Shown here piece by piece: positions 1-8,663 of a stretch of 49,740 nucleotides of DNA. A program made the position numbers and the translations under genes. This stretch comes from Thermodesulfobacteriota bacterium (GTDB lineage Bacteria > Desulfobacterota > WTBG01 > CAIYCZ01 > CAIRTM01). Each line of letters starts with the position of its first letter. Position 1 is the first letter of the stretch. The notes below the pieces were generated by a model. That model worked only from the letters and a program-made list of their open reading frames with translations. It did no database searches and was not told where the DNA came from. The stretch is taken from positions 1 to 49,740 of the forward strand of contig JANQGV010000235.1 in NCBI GenBank assembly GCA_028282925.1, given 5' to 3'.

Positions 1-225
1 GGGTGGGTAAACGCAGTCGCAGCGAGTCGAAAATCAACGAAGGCAGTGCTTCAATCGGCTCGGTTGCCGTAGAGCTTGCCGAAAGCATTATTCCTGCACC
101 GACCATCAAAACCGTTTTTTTGCTGAGAGCAGGAATAATGCTTTCGGCAAGCTCTACGGCAACCGAGCCGATTGAAGCACTGCCTTCGTTGATTTTCGAC
201 TCGCTGCGACTGCGTTTACCCACCC
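1..225. repeat. Perfect 97-bp inverted repeat with 31-nt spacer at the window edge
   Basis: Positions 1-97 are the exact reverse complement of 129-225; the spacer is 98-128. Both arms carry the same hemA segment in opposite directions. Identity over 97 bp with no drift, a start exactly at the window edge, and a junction inside a conserved coding region point to a fold-back chimera (amplification or assembly) rather than a biological repeat. The short motif GCAGGA at the junction could have served as microhomology for template switching. Confidence 0.95.
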
Positions 226-769
226 GGAAGGCCTGATGAAAAAGCTTGTGAAAGACGGCGCCTACCATTTTAACGCCTACCGACCTTGAATAGGCTCCCC
301 GCACCTGCCCGATTATCTGGTTCTCGCCCCGCACCATTGATTCGAGCCCGGAGGTAACCCGGAACAGGTGTTCCACCACCGGCAGTCCCCGCCGCTGATC
401 GAAATACCGCTCGGCGCAGGCATCGGAAAATTCGGTAAAATGTGTGATTGCAGCCGGCAGGTACCCATCGGAGAGGTCTGCGACTGCATCGCCTACCACG
501 TAGAGCTCGGTGCGGTTACAGGTTGAAAGTATTACTGCTTCCTGGATTGAGTCGCTGTTCTGCAGTACTGAAAGAAAATGTTTACAGCTTTCTTCCTGCA
601 GTGTGAGACGTTCCCGGATTGAAATAGGAGCATTTTTATGGCTGATTCCAGCCATGTATATCGAATCAAGAGGTGTATTCATTCCAATAGGTTGCTTCCC
701 GGCTGCTGTACTTTTGAATGAGATCTCGGCCTTCCGGCATATATCAGGAATAATATCTTCAAATTGCAT
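2..769 (-). CDS. hemA: Glutamyl-tRNA reductase, N-terminal part, broken by the fold-back at the window edge
   Basis: HemA reduces glutamyl-tRNA(Glu) to glutamate-1-semialdehyde, the first committed step of C5 tetrapyrrole synthesis. Translating the minus strand from ATG at 769 gives the typical opening GISHKNAPISIRERL (residues 41-55) and the catalytic-Cys motif STCNRTELY with Cys84, then GLESMVRGENQIIGQVR and SRSESKINEGSASIG. The reading ends at the start of the NADPH-binding fold (KKTVLMVGAG, about residues 217-226). Everything past about position 98 is the reverse complement of the preceding coding sequence, so the true C-terminus is missing. The start is uncertain: ATG 769 gives about 38 extra residues before the family core and has no good ribosome site; ATG 682 is an alternative. 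A stop lies just upstream, and the region before 769 is AT-rich, consistent with a promoter there. Confidence 0.9.
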   Translation of the reverse strand, partial: MQFEDIIPDICRKAEISFKSTAAGKQPIGMNTPLDSIYMAGISHKNAPISIRERLTLQEESCKHFLSVLQNSDSIQEAVILSTCNRTELYVVGDAVADLSDGYLPAAITHFTEFSDACAERYFDQRRGLPVVEHLFRVTSGLESMVRGENQIIGQVRGAYSRSVGVKMVGAVFHKLFHQAFRVGKRSRSESKINEGSASIGSVAVELAESIIPALSKKTVLMVGAGIMLSASSTATEPIEALPSLIFDSLRLRLPT

Positions 770-979
770 GCCATATGTAAAAGAATATAAATGCAATCTA
801 TTTTATTAAATATGTTAAGTAAAATGCGCTTATCAGGGAGTTGTATTTCAATATGAAACGAACTCATTCCATATTGAAAAATAAATTTTTGGATAAAAAA
901 AGCAGGGAAAGGGGGAGCACGGCCTTATTTAAAGCCGATTCAACAGACGTCTGAGCGGCAGGTACGTATCTGGAGGAGG

Positions 980-1594
980 TTAGGAATAGGAGGGAACCTT
1001 TGTTACCTGTGTTTGTACTTCACCATCTCTATAGGTAAGTGAAAAAGCCGAGCTGGTGTTGTCGTTAAAAAGGCGGCTATGCCGGGCAACTGCCGCTACC
1101 TGATCTTTCTCATACATACGGGCAAAGTCTGCATGTTCTCTGACGGCTTTCAGTAAACCGCTGTTGGCTGCCAGGCGGTTGAACGTATTGACGAATACGC
1201 TGTCCTCATTGAGCCTTTGTTCAAGGGCTTCGCGGTTTTGGGATGATCCCTTAACGATTATGCCGCCCTGCCCGTTACCGGTAAGGGTACATTTCTCTTT
1301 TGCATCTGCTCCAAGGGCATCGAGGACCGACGCAAGGCGGTTTTGGATAGATGCGGTGTCGCGATCAACGGCGCCTTCTAAATCACCTATGTCGATGGCC
1401 CCTTTTGAGGGATCAACACCCAGGTCTTTGCAGAACATGCACCAGAGCGCCTGGGGTGATATGTTGACCCTGTCGGAGAACCCTTCTCCGGGAGCAGTGT
1501 CGCCCGCTTCCGAACCGGTTATTCTTTCATCAAGCTGCCGGACTGTTTTTGACATTTCATAGAGCGAGTACCCCTGGATATTTCCGACGTTCAT
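980..1594 (-). CDS. Hypothetical protein, 204 aa
   Basis: I do not recognise this protein. It is soluble-looking, with no signal peptide or membrane segment. The start at 1594 is backed by a GAGG-like ribosome site about 9 nt upstream. Residues 40-48 (SDRVNISPQ) resemble the short DRV-S motif near the N-terminus of FlgM anti-sigma factors and related flagellar proteins, but the rest does not support a FlgM call. The C-terminal half is charged and helical in character. It stands alone between hemA and the PAS-LuxR genes, on the same strand as both, with gaps over 200 bp on each side. The coding frame is the only long one there and its codon use looks like its neighbours. Confidence 0.7.
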   Translation of the reverse strand: MNVGNIQGYSLYEMSKTVRQLDERITGSEAGDTAPGEGFSDRVNISPQALWCMFCKDLGVDPSKGAIDIGDLEGAVDRDTASIQNRLASVLDALGADAKEKCTLTGNGQGGIIVKGSSQNREALEQRLNEDSVFVNTFNRLAANSGLLKAVREHADFARMYEKDQVAAVARHSRLFNDNTSSAFSLTYRDGEVQTQVTKVPSYS

Positions 1595-1940
1595 AGAGCC
1601 GTAGTCCTCAGATATTGGTGTTTAAAAATGAGATGCGTATTCTTGCTGAGGAATTAATCAACTTTCATGCCAATAAAGGCAGAGATCGCCTGAAGAAACA
1701 GAATGGACGGGAAGTCCCGTTTTAACAGGACAATCGGGTTCAGGCATTGCAGGTAAAGAGAGTGGAGCTGCATACAAGGCAAGAACGGTCAGGCGCACAT
1801 GGCAACATCTTCCGTCCGCACTGGAACTTATTACCCACGACCATAACCGGGCAGCGCATGCTACGGCAAACCATTCAGGCTGGTATTCGGGGGCGCCGAG
1901 AAGGGGTACGTTGGGTGAACGTACTGGAAAAAGGGCGGCT
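1595..1940. other. 346-bp intergenic stretch, no gene recognised
   Basis: No convincing coding frame. Around 1690-1745 there is a nested fold: CCTGAA and TTCAGG bracket an inner hairpin of ACGGG-AAGT-CCCGT. It has no U-run, so it is not a clear terminator. The remainder has no recognised motif and may be decayed sequence or the 3' region of the PAS-LuxR transcript. Confidence 0.4.
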
Positions 1941-3650
1941 TCAGCTTGAAGAAAGAAGATAGGCCCGGAGGTTGATCTTTTTGTTCTGGATGCCGATTTT
2001 TTTCCTGATATTATCGCGGTGAAATTCGATGGTTTTGATCCCAAGGTTTAAAATTTCGGCAATTTCTTTCGTTGTTTTGCCGATTTTAACCAAATTTGCA
2101 ACCTGGGTTTCCATAGGCGTAAAATGCAGGTTTTTTGTTGCATAGACGTCTTCAAAGGGAGAAACAATGTTTTTCAGATTGGAGGACAGGATGTCGACAT
2201 AGGCGCCCTGACGGTCTTTCAGGCCGCTTGAGCGCAGTTTTTCAAGGTAAGGCAGTACCAATTCATTGATATTAGCCATTATTTTTTGTTCCAAAGCGAT
2301 TTTGTCATCTTCCCTGTTTTTCAGCAATACCCGCAGGGCGGTGTTTGCTTCTTCAAGGTCCTTGGTGCGATCCTTGACCTTGAGTTCAAGTTCACCGTGG
2401 GCTTTGCGCAGCAGTTCTTCTGCCTGTTTGCGCTCCGAAATATCGCGCAGCGAACCGACAATACCTTCAATCTCTCCATTGCCGCCGGTTAAGGTTGCTA
2501 TCTGGGCTTCAACCGGAAAGAGGGTGCCGTCCTTCTTTTTCCACACATACTCAAAATGATTAAAATAGTTTTTGGTATACATATGTTCAAAAAGTTCCTG
2601 GGTGGTTTCGGGTCCCGGGGCGTCCGGCAGCAGGTCCAGCGAGCACATCCCCACCAGCTCCTTTTCCGTATAATCGACCATGCGGCAGAGAGCGCTGTTG
2701 ACCATGATAATATCACCTATGGCATCGGTAACATACAAACCATCGGCGGTTGTTTTGAAAACGTTTTCCAAAAAGGACTTGGTGCGAATGATTTCATTTT
2801 CGGTCCAGATGCGGTCGGTGATGTCGCGACAGATGGCAATGGTTCCGCGGGGTTCTCCTTTTTTGTCCTTCAGCAGGGTCAGGGTTGCTTCAACCGGTAC
2901 AAGGGTTTTGTCCTGCTTGAACAAATACTGGCGGCATTTAACAGCTCCCTGCTCAAACAGGATGTTGGTGTTTTCTATCTGCAGGTTCTGCCAGGCCTCA
3001 TCAATGGTAACTGTTTCACCGGTGGTGCAGGGATACTCTCCTTCCAGCAGCGGTCCGAACTCAAGGAGGTACTTCCCGATAAAATCATCGGCGCTTTCGT
3101 ATGCAAGCATGGTCAGAACGGCTTCGTTTACGGTTACTATCCAGCCGTTGAAATCGGTGATGAAGATGGCATCGCCGGAGCTTTTCAACACATTGCGATA
3201 ATTCTGCTCCATTTCCCAGAGCTGTTTTGTTTCGACATAGTCGATATCGGACGGAAGGCCTTCATCCACGACAGCTTCCTCCTGCATGATGCCCACAGCC
3301 CTGGTAACGGTATCGCCGTTTTCGCGAATGATAATCGAGCGGAGCTGTACCGATACCATATTGCCCTGTTTGTCGATCAGTTTTATAGGCAAAGGACGTT
3401 TTTCCGCCTGGTTGAAATAGTACAGTTCAAAGTGTAAAATACCGTCGCGAACCGGCTGAGCAATATGGCCGGTTTCGGCCGCAATATCCGCAAACCGCAT
3501 TCCGGCGATGTCGTGTGCATCGTAACCGAGCATCTGCGTGAACGCTCGGTTGACGGTTTGGAAACGGCCCTCGGGGTCGATAATAAAGATGCCCTCGGTG
3601 AGGGTGTCGCAGAGGTGCTCAATCCATTTGTGGGGTAACGATACATTCAT
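1941..3650 (-). CDS. PAS-PAS-PAS-coiled coil-LuxR HTH sensor-regulator (no kinase)
   Basis: A 569-aa one-component regulator. Three PAS domains (about 8-120, 147-280, 290-410; the last ends [11 protein letters not shown]) are followed by a long coiled coil and a C-terminal LuxR/GerE HTH (about 505-569) with the motif [20 protein letters not shown] and recognition helix around [13 protein letters not shown]. There is no H-box, no ATPase domain and no receiver, so signal sensing and DNA binding sit in one chain. The start at 3650 was chosen because CCGGAG lies 9 nt upstream and the first PAS begins directly after; longer in-frame starts lack a ribosome site. It lies 20 bp downstream of a paralogue with the same end architecture, so the two are probably one operon. 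The ligand is unknown; no signal peptide or membrane segment, so it acts in the cytoplasm. Confidence 0.88.
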   Translation of the reverse strand: MNVSLPHKWIEHLCDTLTEGIFIIDPEGRFQTVNRAFTQMLGYDAHDIAGMRFADIAAETGHIAQPVRDGILHFELYYFNQAEKRPLPIKLIDKQGNMVSVQLRSIIIRENGDTVTRAVGIMQEEAVVDEGLPSDIDYVETKQLWEMEQNYRNVLKSSGDAIFITDFNGWIVTVNEAVLTMLAYESADDFIGKYLLEFGPLLEGEYPCTTGETVTIDEAWQNLQIENTNILFEQGAVKCRQYLFKQDKTLVPVEATLTLLKDKKGEPRGTIAICRDITDRIWTENEIIRTKSFLENVFKTTADGLYVTDAIGDIIMVNSALCRMVDYTEKELVGMCSLDLLPDAPGPETTQELFEHMYTKNYFNHFEYVWKKKDGTLFPVEAQIATLTGGNGEIEGIVGSLRDISERKQAEELLRKAHGELELKVKDRTKDLEEANTALRVLLKNREDDKIALEQKIMANINELVLPYLEKLRSSGLKDRQGAYVDILSSNLKNIVSPFEDVYATKNLHFTPMETQVANLVKIGKTTKEIAEILNLGIKTIEFHRDNIRKKIGIQNKKINLRAYLLSSS

Positions 3651-3670
3651 GCTTCTTTGCTCCGGAATTT

Positions 3671-5800
3671 TTATGAGAGAGATTCGAGAAAAGTACGAAG
3701 GTTTATTTTTTTGTTTTGAATGCCGCATTTTTTACGAATATTGTCGCGGTGAAATTCAACCGTTTTCGTGCCCAGGTTCATACGTTCCGCTATCTCCTTG
3801 GTTCTTCGTCCGTGCCTGATATGATTGGCAACCTGGGTCTCGGTCGGGGTCAGCTTAAGGTGTTTCATCGAAAGGCCGCGGAGGAACGGAGATATAATAT
3901 CTTTCAGATTCGTCTCAAGTGTTTCAAGGTATGCTGTCTGCCGCTCGTTAAGACCGCTGCTTTGTAGTTTTTCTATGTAGGGCTCGACCAGCTCCTTTAC
4001 ATTGAAGAGAACCTTTTCCTCGAGGGCGGATTTGTCTTCGTCGCGGCCCTTCAGCAGGACCCGCAGAGCGGTGTTGGCTTCTTCCAGGTCCTGGGTACGC
4101 TCACTGACTTTGATTTCAAGATCATCGTGGGCGGCCTTCAGCGCCTCTTCGGCACGTTTGCGTTCGGTGATGTCCCGCACCACGGCAATGAAGTACGGGC
4201 CGCTCTCGGTCTGCCAGGTTCCGATGGAAAGCTCGTCGGGAAAGGAGGTGCCGTCCTTGCGCAGCCCGTTACCGTAGAAATGACGTCCTGAAAAAAACGA
4301 TTTTTTTTCCTTTTTAGCTTTCTCAAAACCCGCCCGATCTGCTTCCCTGTTTTCTTCGCTGATAAGAATGCTTGCGGATTCGCCGAGAATTTCATTTTCG
4401 GTGTATCCAAACATGTTTCGGGCGCCCTCGTTCCAGAAAACAATGGTGCCGTTTCGATCAACGGCAACAATGGCATCCGGTGCCGATGTAGCCAGTACCC
4501 GAAAGCGCTCTTCGCTTTCCTTCAAGGCCGCTTCAGCACGTTTGCGTTCGGAAACATCGCGCACAGCAGCAACCGCGCCGGTAATGGCGTCGCCGGAGTC
4601 TTTCAAGCTTCTCAGGTTGACTTCAGCAGCGAACAGAGAGCCGTCTCTCCGCTTGTATTGCGCTTCGACAGCCTGTACAAAGCCTTCATTCAAGAGCCGG
4701 TCCATAACCGGTGAAGAATCATCGGGGCAGATGTCTTTGGCATACAGTGAGGCATAATGCATGCCCTTCAGGCTGTCTTCGGTGTAGCCGGTCATGTCGG
4801 CCAGCATTTTATTGCCCCTGACAATAGTGCCCTCATGGTCTGTAACGAATACGCCTTCTCCGATGGTATTGAATATTTTTTCCAGAAAGTCCCGGGCGCG
4901 GCGGACGCGGTCTTCGGCCTGTTTGCGTTCGGTAATGTCGCGGGTAACGCCCAGCACCAAATCCTGCCCCTGGAGGTGGATGGGAAACGTGCTTATCTCA
5001 ACGCTGATGGTTTCCCCATCTTTTTTTGTCAGCCTGAATTCATCGGGGCCGGTGGGAAGGCCGGCGACGTTTTTTTGCAGTAACTCCATTGCAAGGGGAA
5101 ACTGTTCCGGCGACAGCAGGCTGAGATTAAAGTAGTTTTGACCGATAAGCTCTTCCCTGCTGTATCCGACCAGTTTTTCAGCGGCCCGGTTGCCGTCTAT
5201 GAAGGTGCCGGTCAGGTCGCTCAAAAAAATGGTATCGGGGGCAAGTTCAAAAAAGGTACGGAAACGTTCCTCGCTTTTTTTGAGTTCCATCTCCGCCCGG
5301 AGGCGCGCACTCATGTCCCTGATCACGGCAAACGAGCCGCTGAGAGTACCCTGGCTGTCATGCAGGCTTATGATGTTCTGTTCGGCGGGCACTGCCTGGT
5401 TGTCTTTGTTCACATAGTACGAGGTGATGCCTGCAATGGAGCCGGTTTTCATGAACGCGTTGAATGCTGTAGATTGCGCGGAAAGGTAGTCTCCTGTTAT
5501 GGTAATCTGTTCGCCGGATGTGCATTCGTAGCTTTTTTCTGTTGCATGGAATTCATGAATCTGTTTTCCGATGATCTCCTGTTGCGGGTAGCCCAGCATT
5601 AAGGTAAAGGCTTTGTTTGACTTAACGATAACACCCCGGGCGTCGGTAATGACGATAGGATCGAGGGAGTGTTGGATGAACTGCTCAAGCTGGGTATTGG
5701 TTGCCTGCACTTCACGATAATCAGTCCGCAGGCGCAGAAGTTCTGCTTCCAGCTCCCGGATATGCTCCTGGAGCCGGGCGTAGCTGGGCTGTGTCGACAT
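3671..5800 (-). CDS. Four-PAS-coiled coil-LuxR HTH sensor-regulator (no kinase)
   Basis: A 709-aa paralogue of the downstream gene. After a short N-terminal coiled coil come four PAS domains, each closing with a PAC-like RD-[MIV]-[ST]-[AE]-R signature (about residues 38-165, 170-290, 295-415, 420-545), then a coiled coil and a LuxR HTH with [20 protein letters not shown] and [13 protein letters not shown]. The region between coiled coil and HTH ([21 protein letters not shown]) closely matches the downstream gene, so the whole output module was duplicated while the sensory part diverged. The start at 5800 follows GAGGGGGA with 7-nt spacing; earlier in-frame ATGs lie inside a repeat element. 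It lacks any transmitter or receiver domain. Likely first gene of a two-gene operon. Confidence 0.88.
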   Translation of the reverse strand: MSTQPSYARLQEHIRELEAELLRLRTDYREVQATNTQLEQFIQHSLDPIVITDARGVIVKSNKAFTLMLGYPQQEIIGKQIHEFHATEKSYECTSGEQITITGDYLSAQSTAFNAFMKTGSIAGITSYYVNKDNQAVPAEQNIISLHDSQGTLSGSFAVIRDMSARLRAEMELKKSEERFRTFFELAPDTIFLSDLTGTFIDGNRAAEKLVGYSREELIGQNYFNLSLLSPEQFPLAMELLQKNVAGLPTGPDEFRLTKKDGETISVEISTFPIHLQGQDLVLGVTRDITERKQAEDRVRRARDFLEKIFNTIGEGVFVTDHEGTIVRGNKMLADMTGYTEDSLKGMHYASLYAKDICPDDSSPVMDRLLNEGFVQAVEAQYKRRDGSLFAAEVNLRSLKDSGDAITGAVAAVRDVSERKRAEAALKESEERFRVLATSAPDAIVAVDRNGTIVFWNEGARNMFGYTENEILGESASILISEENREADRAGFEKAKKEKKSFFSGRHFYGNGLRKDGTSFPDELSIGTWQTESGPYFIAVVRDITERKRAEEALKAAHDDLEIKVSERTQDLEEANTALRVLLKGRDEDKSALEEKVLFNVKELVEPYIEKLQSSGLNERQTAYLETLETNLKDIISPFLRGLSMKHLKLTPTETQVANHIRHGRRTKEIAERMNLGTKTVEFHRDNIRKKCGIQNKKINLRTFLESLS

Positions 5801-5903
5801 GAGAATGTCCCCCTCGTTATTTTGATGCCGTTTAACGGCACATAGTCCGTAAATAGTACTGCAAAACCGGATAATACGCAAAGAAACAATTTGTGGTTCC
5901 GGG

Positions 5904-6150
5904 GAGGATGCCGGAGAATATCCATCTACTGCATTGCACTCACCCTTCGTCGCAGCAGCGTAGATGCAAGTACGCCAAATGATCAACAGTAAAAAACAAG
6001 TAAAAACGCTTTATTCCTGTTGAAGGAAACAATGCACATGGGTGCTCCTTGTTTTCCCTGAAAGTGGAAAACAAGGCAACCGCTACGCGGTTGTATGTTG
6101 CCACCTCAGGGTTTCGTGCGCTTTGTATCTGAACATTCTCCAACATCTTC
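5904..6150. repeat. Dispersed palindromic element, long form (copy A)
   Basis: Imperfect terminal inverted repeats (about 19 bp, with TGGAGAA-like cores at 5911-5917 and near 6141) enclose the family core (GCATTGCACTCACCCTTCGTC and AAGTACGCC). An inserted module carries perfect hairpins: CCTTGTTTTCC (6047-6057) with its complement at 6066-6076, and CAACCGC (6077-6083) with its complement at 6087-6093. The same module is present in copy B at 18133-18367. No transposase; this looks like a MITE-like or REP-like non-autonomous element. Confidence 0.8.
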
Positions 6151-6380
6151 ACGGGTTGGGCGTTTCGAGTGTCTTTTGATCAGGGAAATTATGATTGGGT
6201 AAGATGTTTAAGGAGTAAAGGATAAATCGTTATTGTGGAGATAAAATTGCTGAAAAATATCCTCTTTGAATATTTGCCATAATACTATATGCTTTTTTTA
6301 AATCAGATGATCACATGATAATAATCAGTACGATAAAAAAAGAATGACGGGATTTGAAATTGATACAGAGGGGGAAACAT

Positions 6381-7136
6381 ATGAAGAAGCTGTTGATGTA
6401 TATAGGTTTTTGCTCGTTAGCTGTTTTGACGGCAGGAGAATGCCCGGCGCAGGACAGCACCTGGCAGGACGGCGGGCCGTCCTACATCTATATCAAGCCT
6501 AAAAAGAAACCAAAGCGGCATGTGCCCTATGATAAAGAGCTGAAGTGTATCGACTGTCATAAATGGAACGGGGTTGATGCCTATACCAGCGCAACCATGG
6601 GCCTGAAGAAGACTAAAACCGGCCGTATGCCCCGTGAAGCGATTGAGCAGGCGATTATCGACACCCTGAAAGGTAACGGCAATTTCCGTGAAATGTACGT
6701 TTTGAGTACCGCGTTCAACAACAAGCCGCTTGGTACCTGCATGGAGTTCACCCTCGACCCGAAGACCCTGGCCTTTTACGCCTCGTCGGAGAAGCAGACT
6801 GAAAAGCTGTTTCACGTTGCGGCCAATCCCGATGTATCGCTGGTGTATGTGAAACACCGCGACGACAAACACTATTTTATCGATCCGGTAGGAGTGCAGA
6901 TTGTGGGCAGGGCCGAGCAGCTTAAGGTCGGTGACCCGGGATTTGACGAGGCCCTTGACATTTGCCTGGCATCGGTTCATATGCCTGGGGGCCGGACACT
7001 TTTACCGCAGCAGGTTGACTACATCAGGAAAAACCAGCTTATTACAAAGATAATTCCTGAAAAAATCGTGATGGCCCACCACGATTTTAAAAAGAAGGGT
7101 ATGCATTTCAAGCAAATATGGGAAGCCGGTCAATGA
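6381..7136 (+). CDS. Exported PNPOx-fold flavoprotein with a c-type haem motif
   Basis: A 251-aa protein with an N-terminal signal peptide (hydrophobic about 3-18, likely cleavage near CPAQ-D). The c-type haem motif CIDCH is at residues 56-60. From about 80 on it is a pyridoxamine 5'-phosphate oxidase-like split-barrel, with the flavin-fold pattern of YVLSTAFNNKPLGTCMEF, the YASSEKQTEKLFHVAANP strand-helix and IVGRAEQLK. The family binds FMN, F420 or haem and reduces or oxidises small molecules. The haem motif plus export suggests a periplasmic redox role, with electrons passing between haem and flavin. The start at 6381 follows AGGGGG with good spacing; an upstream in-frame ATG at 6354 is less well placed. 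It is a single gene, convergent with the M16 pair. The substrate cannot be told from sequence. Confidence 0.82.
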   Translation: MKKLLMYIGFCSLAVLTAGECPAQDSTWQDGGPSYIYIKPKKKPKRHVPYDKELKCIDCHKWNGVDAYTSATMGLKKTKTGRMPREAIEQAIIDTLKGNGNFREMYVLSTAFNNKPLGTCMEFTLDPKTLAFYASSEKQTEKLFHVAANPDVSLVYVKHRDDKHYFIDPVGVQIVGRAEQLKVGDPGFDEALDICLASVHMPGGRTLLPQQVDYIRKNQLITKIIPEKIVMAHHDFKKKGMHFKQIWEAGQ

Positions 7137-7190
7137 TTTTCCGGTGAATATCTGCCTGGAGTAATAAACCGGAAGCCGGCAGGTACACCA

Positions 7191-8618
7191 TCACTGAAGG
7201 TCGATTGTGGTATACGTTGGAGCAAAGGCAGCGTGCCTGTTTTGAACCTTCTCAATCATTTCCGGATGGGCGCTGACGGCCCAGCATTTATGGCTTGCCT
7301 TTATGTAGGCCCGGGATACCCGGGCGACATCCTCAGGCTGAACAGCATTGATTCTGTTGATGACCTGCAAATAGGCGGCCGGATCGCCGGTAAGCATGTA
7401 GGAACCGGCCATTTTGCGGGCGATTGATCCGGTTTCCTGGAGGCCGGAATAGAATTTAGTTGAAAATGATCGCTTGTAAAAGTCCAGACCCTCTGCAACG
7501 GGAACATAATCCCCGGACTGTCCGTCGCGCTGGTAGGGCGACAGGCACTTCCCTGAAGAAACTATTTCGATAGATTCCTGTACAAGCTCCATAACCTTTA
7601 CCGGGTCGCTGGTGCGGTAGGCCGATATGTTGGCATAGTTGGCCTGATTGCCGTACAGATGGGTCCACACCGAATACACCAGGCTGTTTTTGGTCCGGAT
7701 CAGGTCGTTCATAATGTCCGATGTAATGTTTGCGCCGAGCTTCAAGGCCCAGTAGTCGGGATGCGTATAGGGCACGGTTGGGAAGTTGCCGCGTACATAG
7801 GCTACATTCCTGTTAAGCTCCGTATACGGGTCGAGAATGAGGGGGGGAATCTCTTTCAGTTGCAAAGGGGGCGTCATTGAGCTCGCCGAAGACCTCCCCT
7901 CAATGGAGCCGAAGGCGGAGTCGAGTTTTTTACGCAGGCGTTTGATATTGAAATTGCCGGCGGCAAAAAAAGCCATGCGCGAAGCTGTTTTGTTTTTTTT
8001 GTAAAACGTTTTTACATCGTCAAGTGTAATTGCATCAAGGGTATCCAGGGTATAGAGATGGGATGCATAGGGATGTCCTTTGAAAAAAGTTGTATTTACG
8101 GCTTTTGAGGCCCTGGCGTAACCGTCGGTCAGGTCTGAGCGGTAGTTGTTCTTCATGTTGGTCACAACTTCCGCAAACAGCTTTTCAGGGAAGGCCGGTT
8201 TTTGGAAGAGGTCGGCGTACAAGTCGAAGATTTCATCGAAATAGGTGTCGATGGTTTTGAGGTAATAGAGCGAAAAATCGAGTCCGTCGGAAGCGTTGAT
8301 TTCCGCCGAGGTTTTTTTCAGCAGCGACCTGCGCTGCAGGTCGGAATAGTTGTTCGACTCCATGGACATAAGTTTAAATGCAATACGGTCAAGGCCGGCC
8401 TTGTCCGGGGGTACCAGTTTTTTGCCGCCCTGCATGGTGCAGACAAGGGCTTTGGTTCGGCTATGGGTCGTTATGTTGACGAAGACCGGAATGCCGTTTG
8501 AGAGCGTAAAGGTGTGGAAGGTGTCGGGCTGAGCCTGTTGCGTGGGCGTGTGCATGCAGGCGGTGGACACGAGTAGTATTGCGAGAATAAGAAATATGCC
8601 GGAAATTCGTTGTTTCAT
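7191..8618 (-). CDS. M16 peptidase-like lipoprotein, catalytically dead partner
   Basis: A 475-aa member of the insulinase-like M16 family. The N-terminus is a lipoprotein signal (lipobox VSTAC, Cys21), placing it on a membrane facing the periplasm. Where the active partner has HLYEH, this protein has RIAFK (in the stretch GLDRIAFKLM), so all zinc ligands of the HxxEH motif are gone. The C-terminal domain keeps a substrate-binding-type segment (NDLIRTKNSLVYSVW). Two-chain M16B enzymes such as mitochondrial processing peptidase and bacterial relatives pair one active and one inactive chain, and the gene next door encodes the active one, 45 bp upstream on the same strand. The start is supported by AAGGA 6 nt upstream. 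Confidence 0.88.
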   Translation of the reverse strand: MKQRISGIFLILAILLVSTACMHTPTQQAQPDTFHTFTLSNGIPVFVNITTHSRTKALVCTMQGGKKLVPPDKAGLDRIAFKLMSMESNNYSDLQRRSLLKKTSAEINASDGLDFSLYYLKTIDTYFDEIFDLYADLFQKPAFPEKLFAEVVTNMKNNYRSDLTDGYARASKAVNTTFFKGHPYASHLYTLDTLDAITLDDVKTFYKKNKTASRMAFFAAGNFNIKRLRKKLDSAFGSIEGRSSASSMTPPLQLKEIPPLILDPYTELNRNVAYVRGNFPTVPYTHPDYWALKLGANITSDIMNDLIRTKNSLVYSVWTHLYGNQANYANISAYRTSDPVKVMELVQESIEIVSSGKCLSPYQRDGQSGDYVPVAEGLDFYKRSFSTKFYSGLQETGSIARKMAGSYMLTGDPAAYLQVINRINAVQPEDVARVSRAYIKASHKCWAVSAHPEMIEKVQNRHAAFAPTYTTIDLQ

Positions 8619-8663
8619 ACTTTTTCCTTTTTCAGTTTTACTTCAAAGCGGCACGGTAAACGC

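Noticed and set aside
3-236. Plus-strand frame of 77 codons at the left edge
   Set aside because: Its first part is the antisense arm of the fold-back carrying hemA codons and the rest is reverse-complement noise.
1658-2044. Minus-strand frame of 128 codons past the PAS-LuxR gene
   Set aside because: Overlaps the 3' end of that gene in another frame and has no family likeness or ribosome site.
2556-3437. Open frame of 293 codons on the plus strand
   Set aside because: Lies antisense inside the three-PAS-LuxR gene; no ribosome site and no family likeness. The minus-strand product has clear domains.
5940-6152. Minus-strand frame of 70 codons in the repeat
   Set aside because: Lies wholly within repeat copy A and is composed of hairpin sequence; a similar frame in copy B (18167-18457) shows it is repeat-derived.
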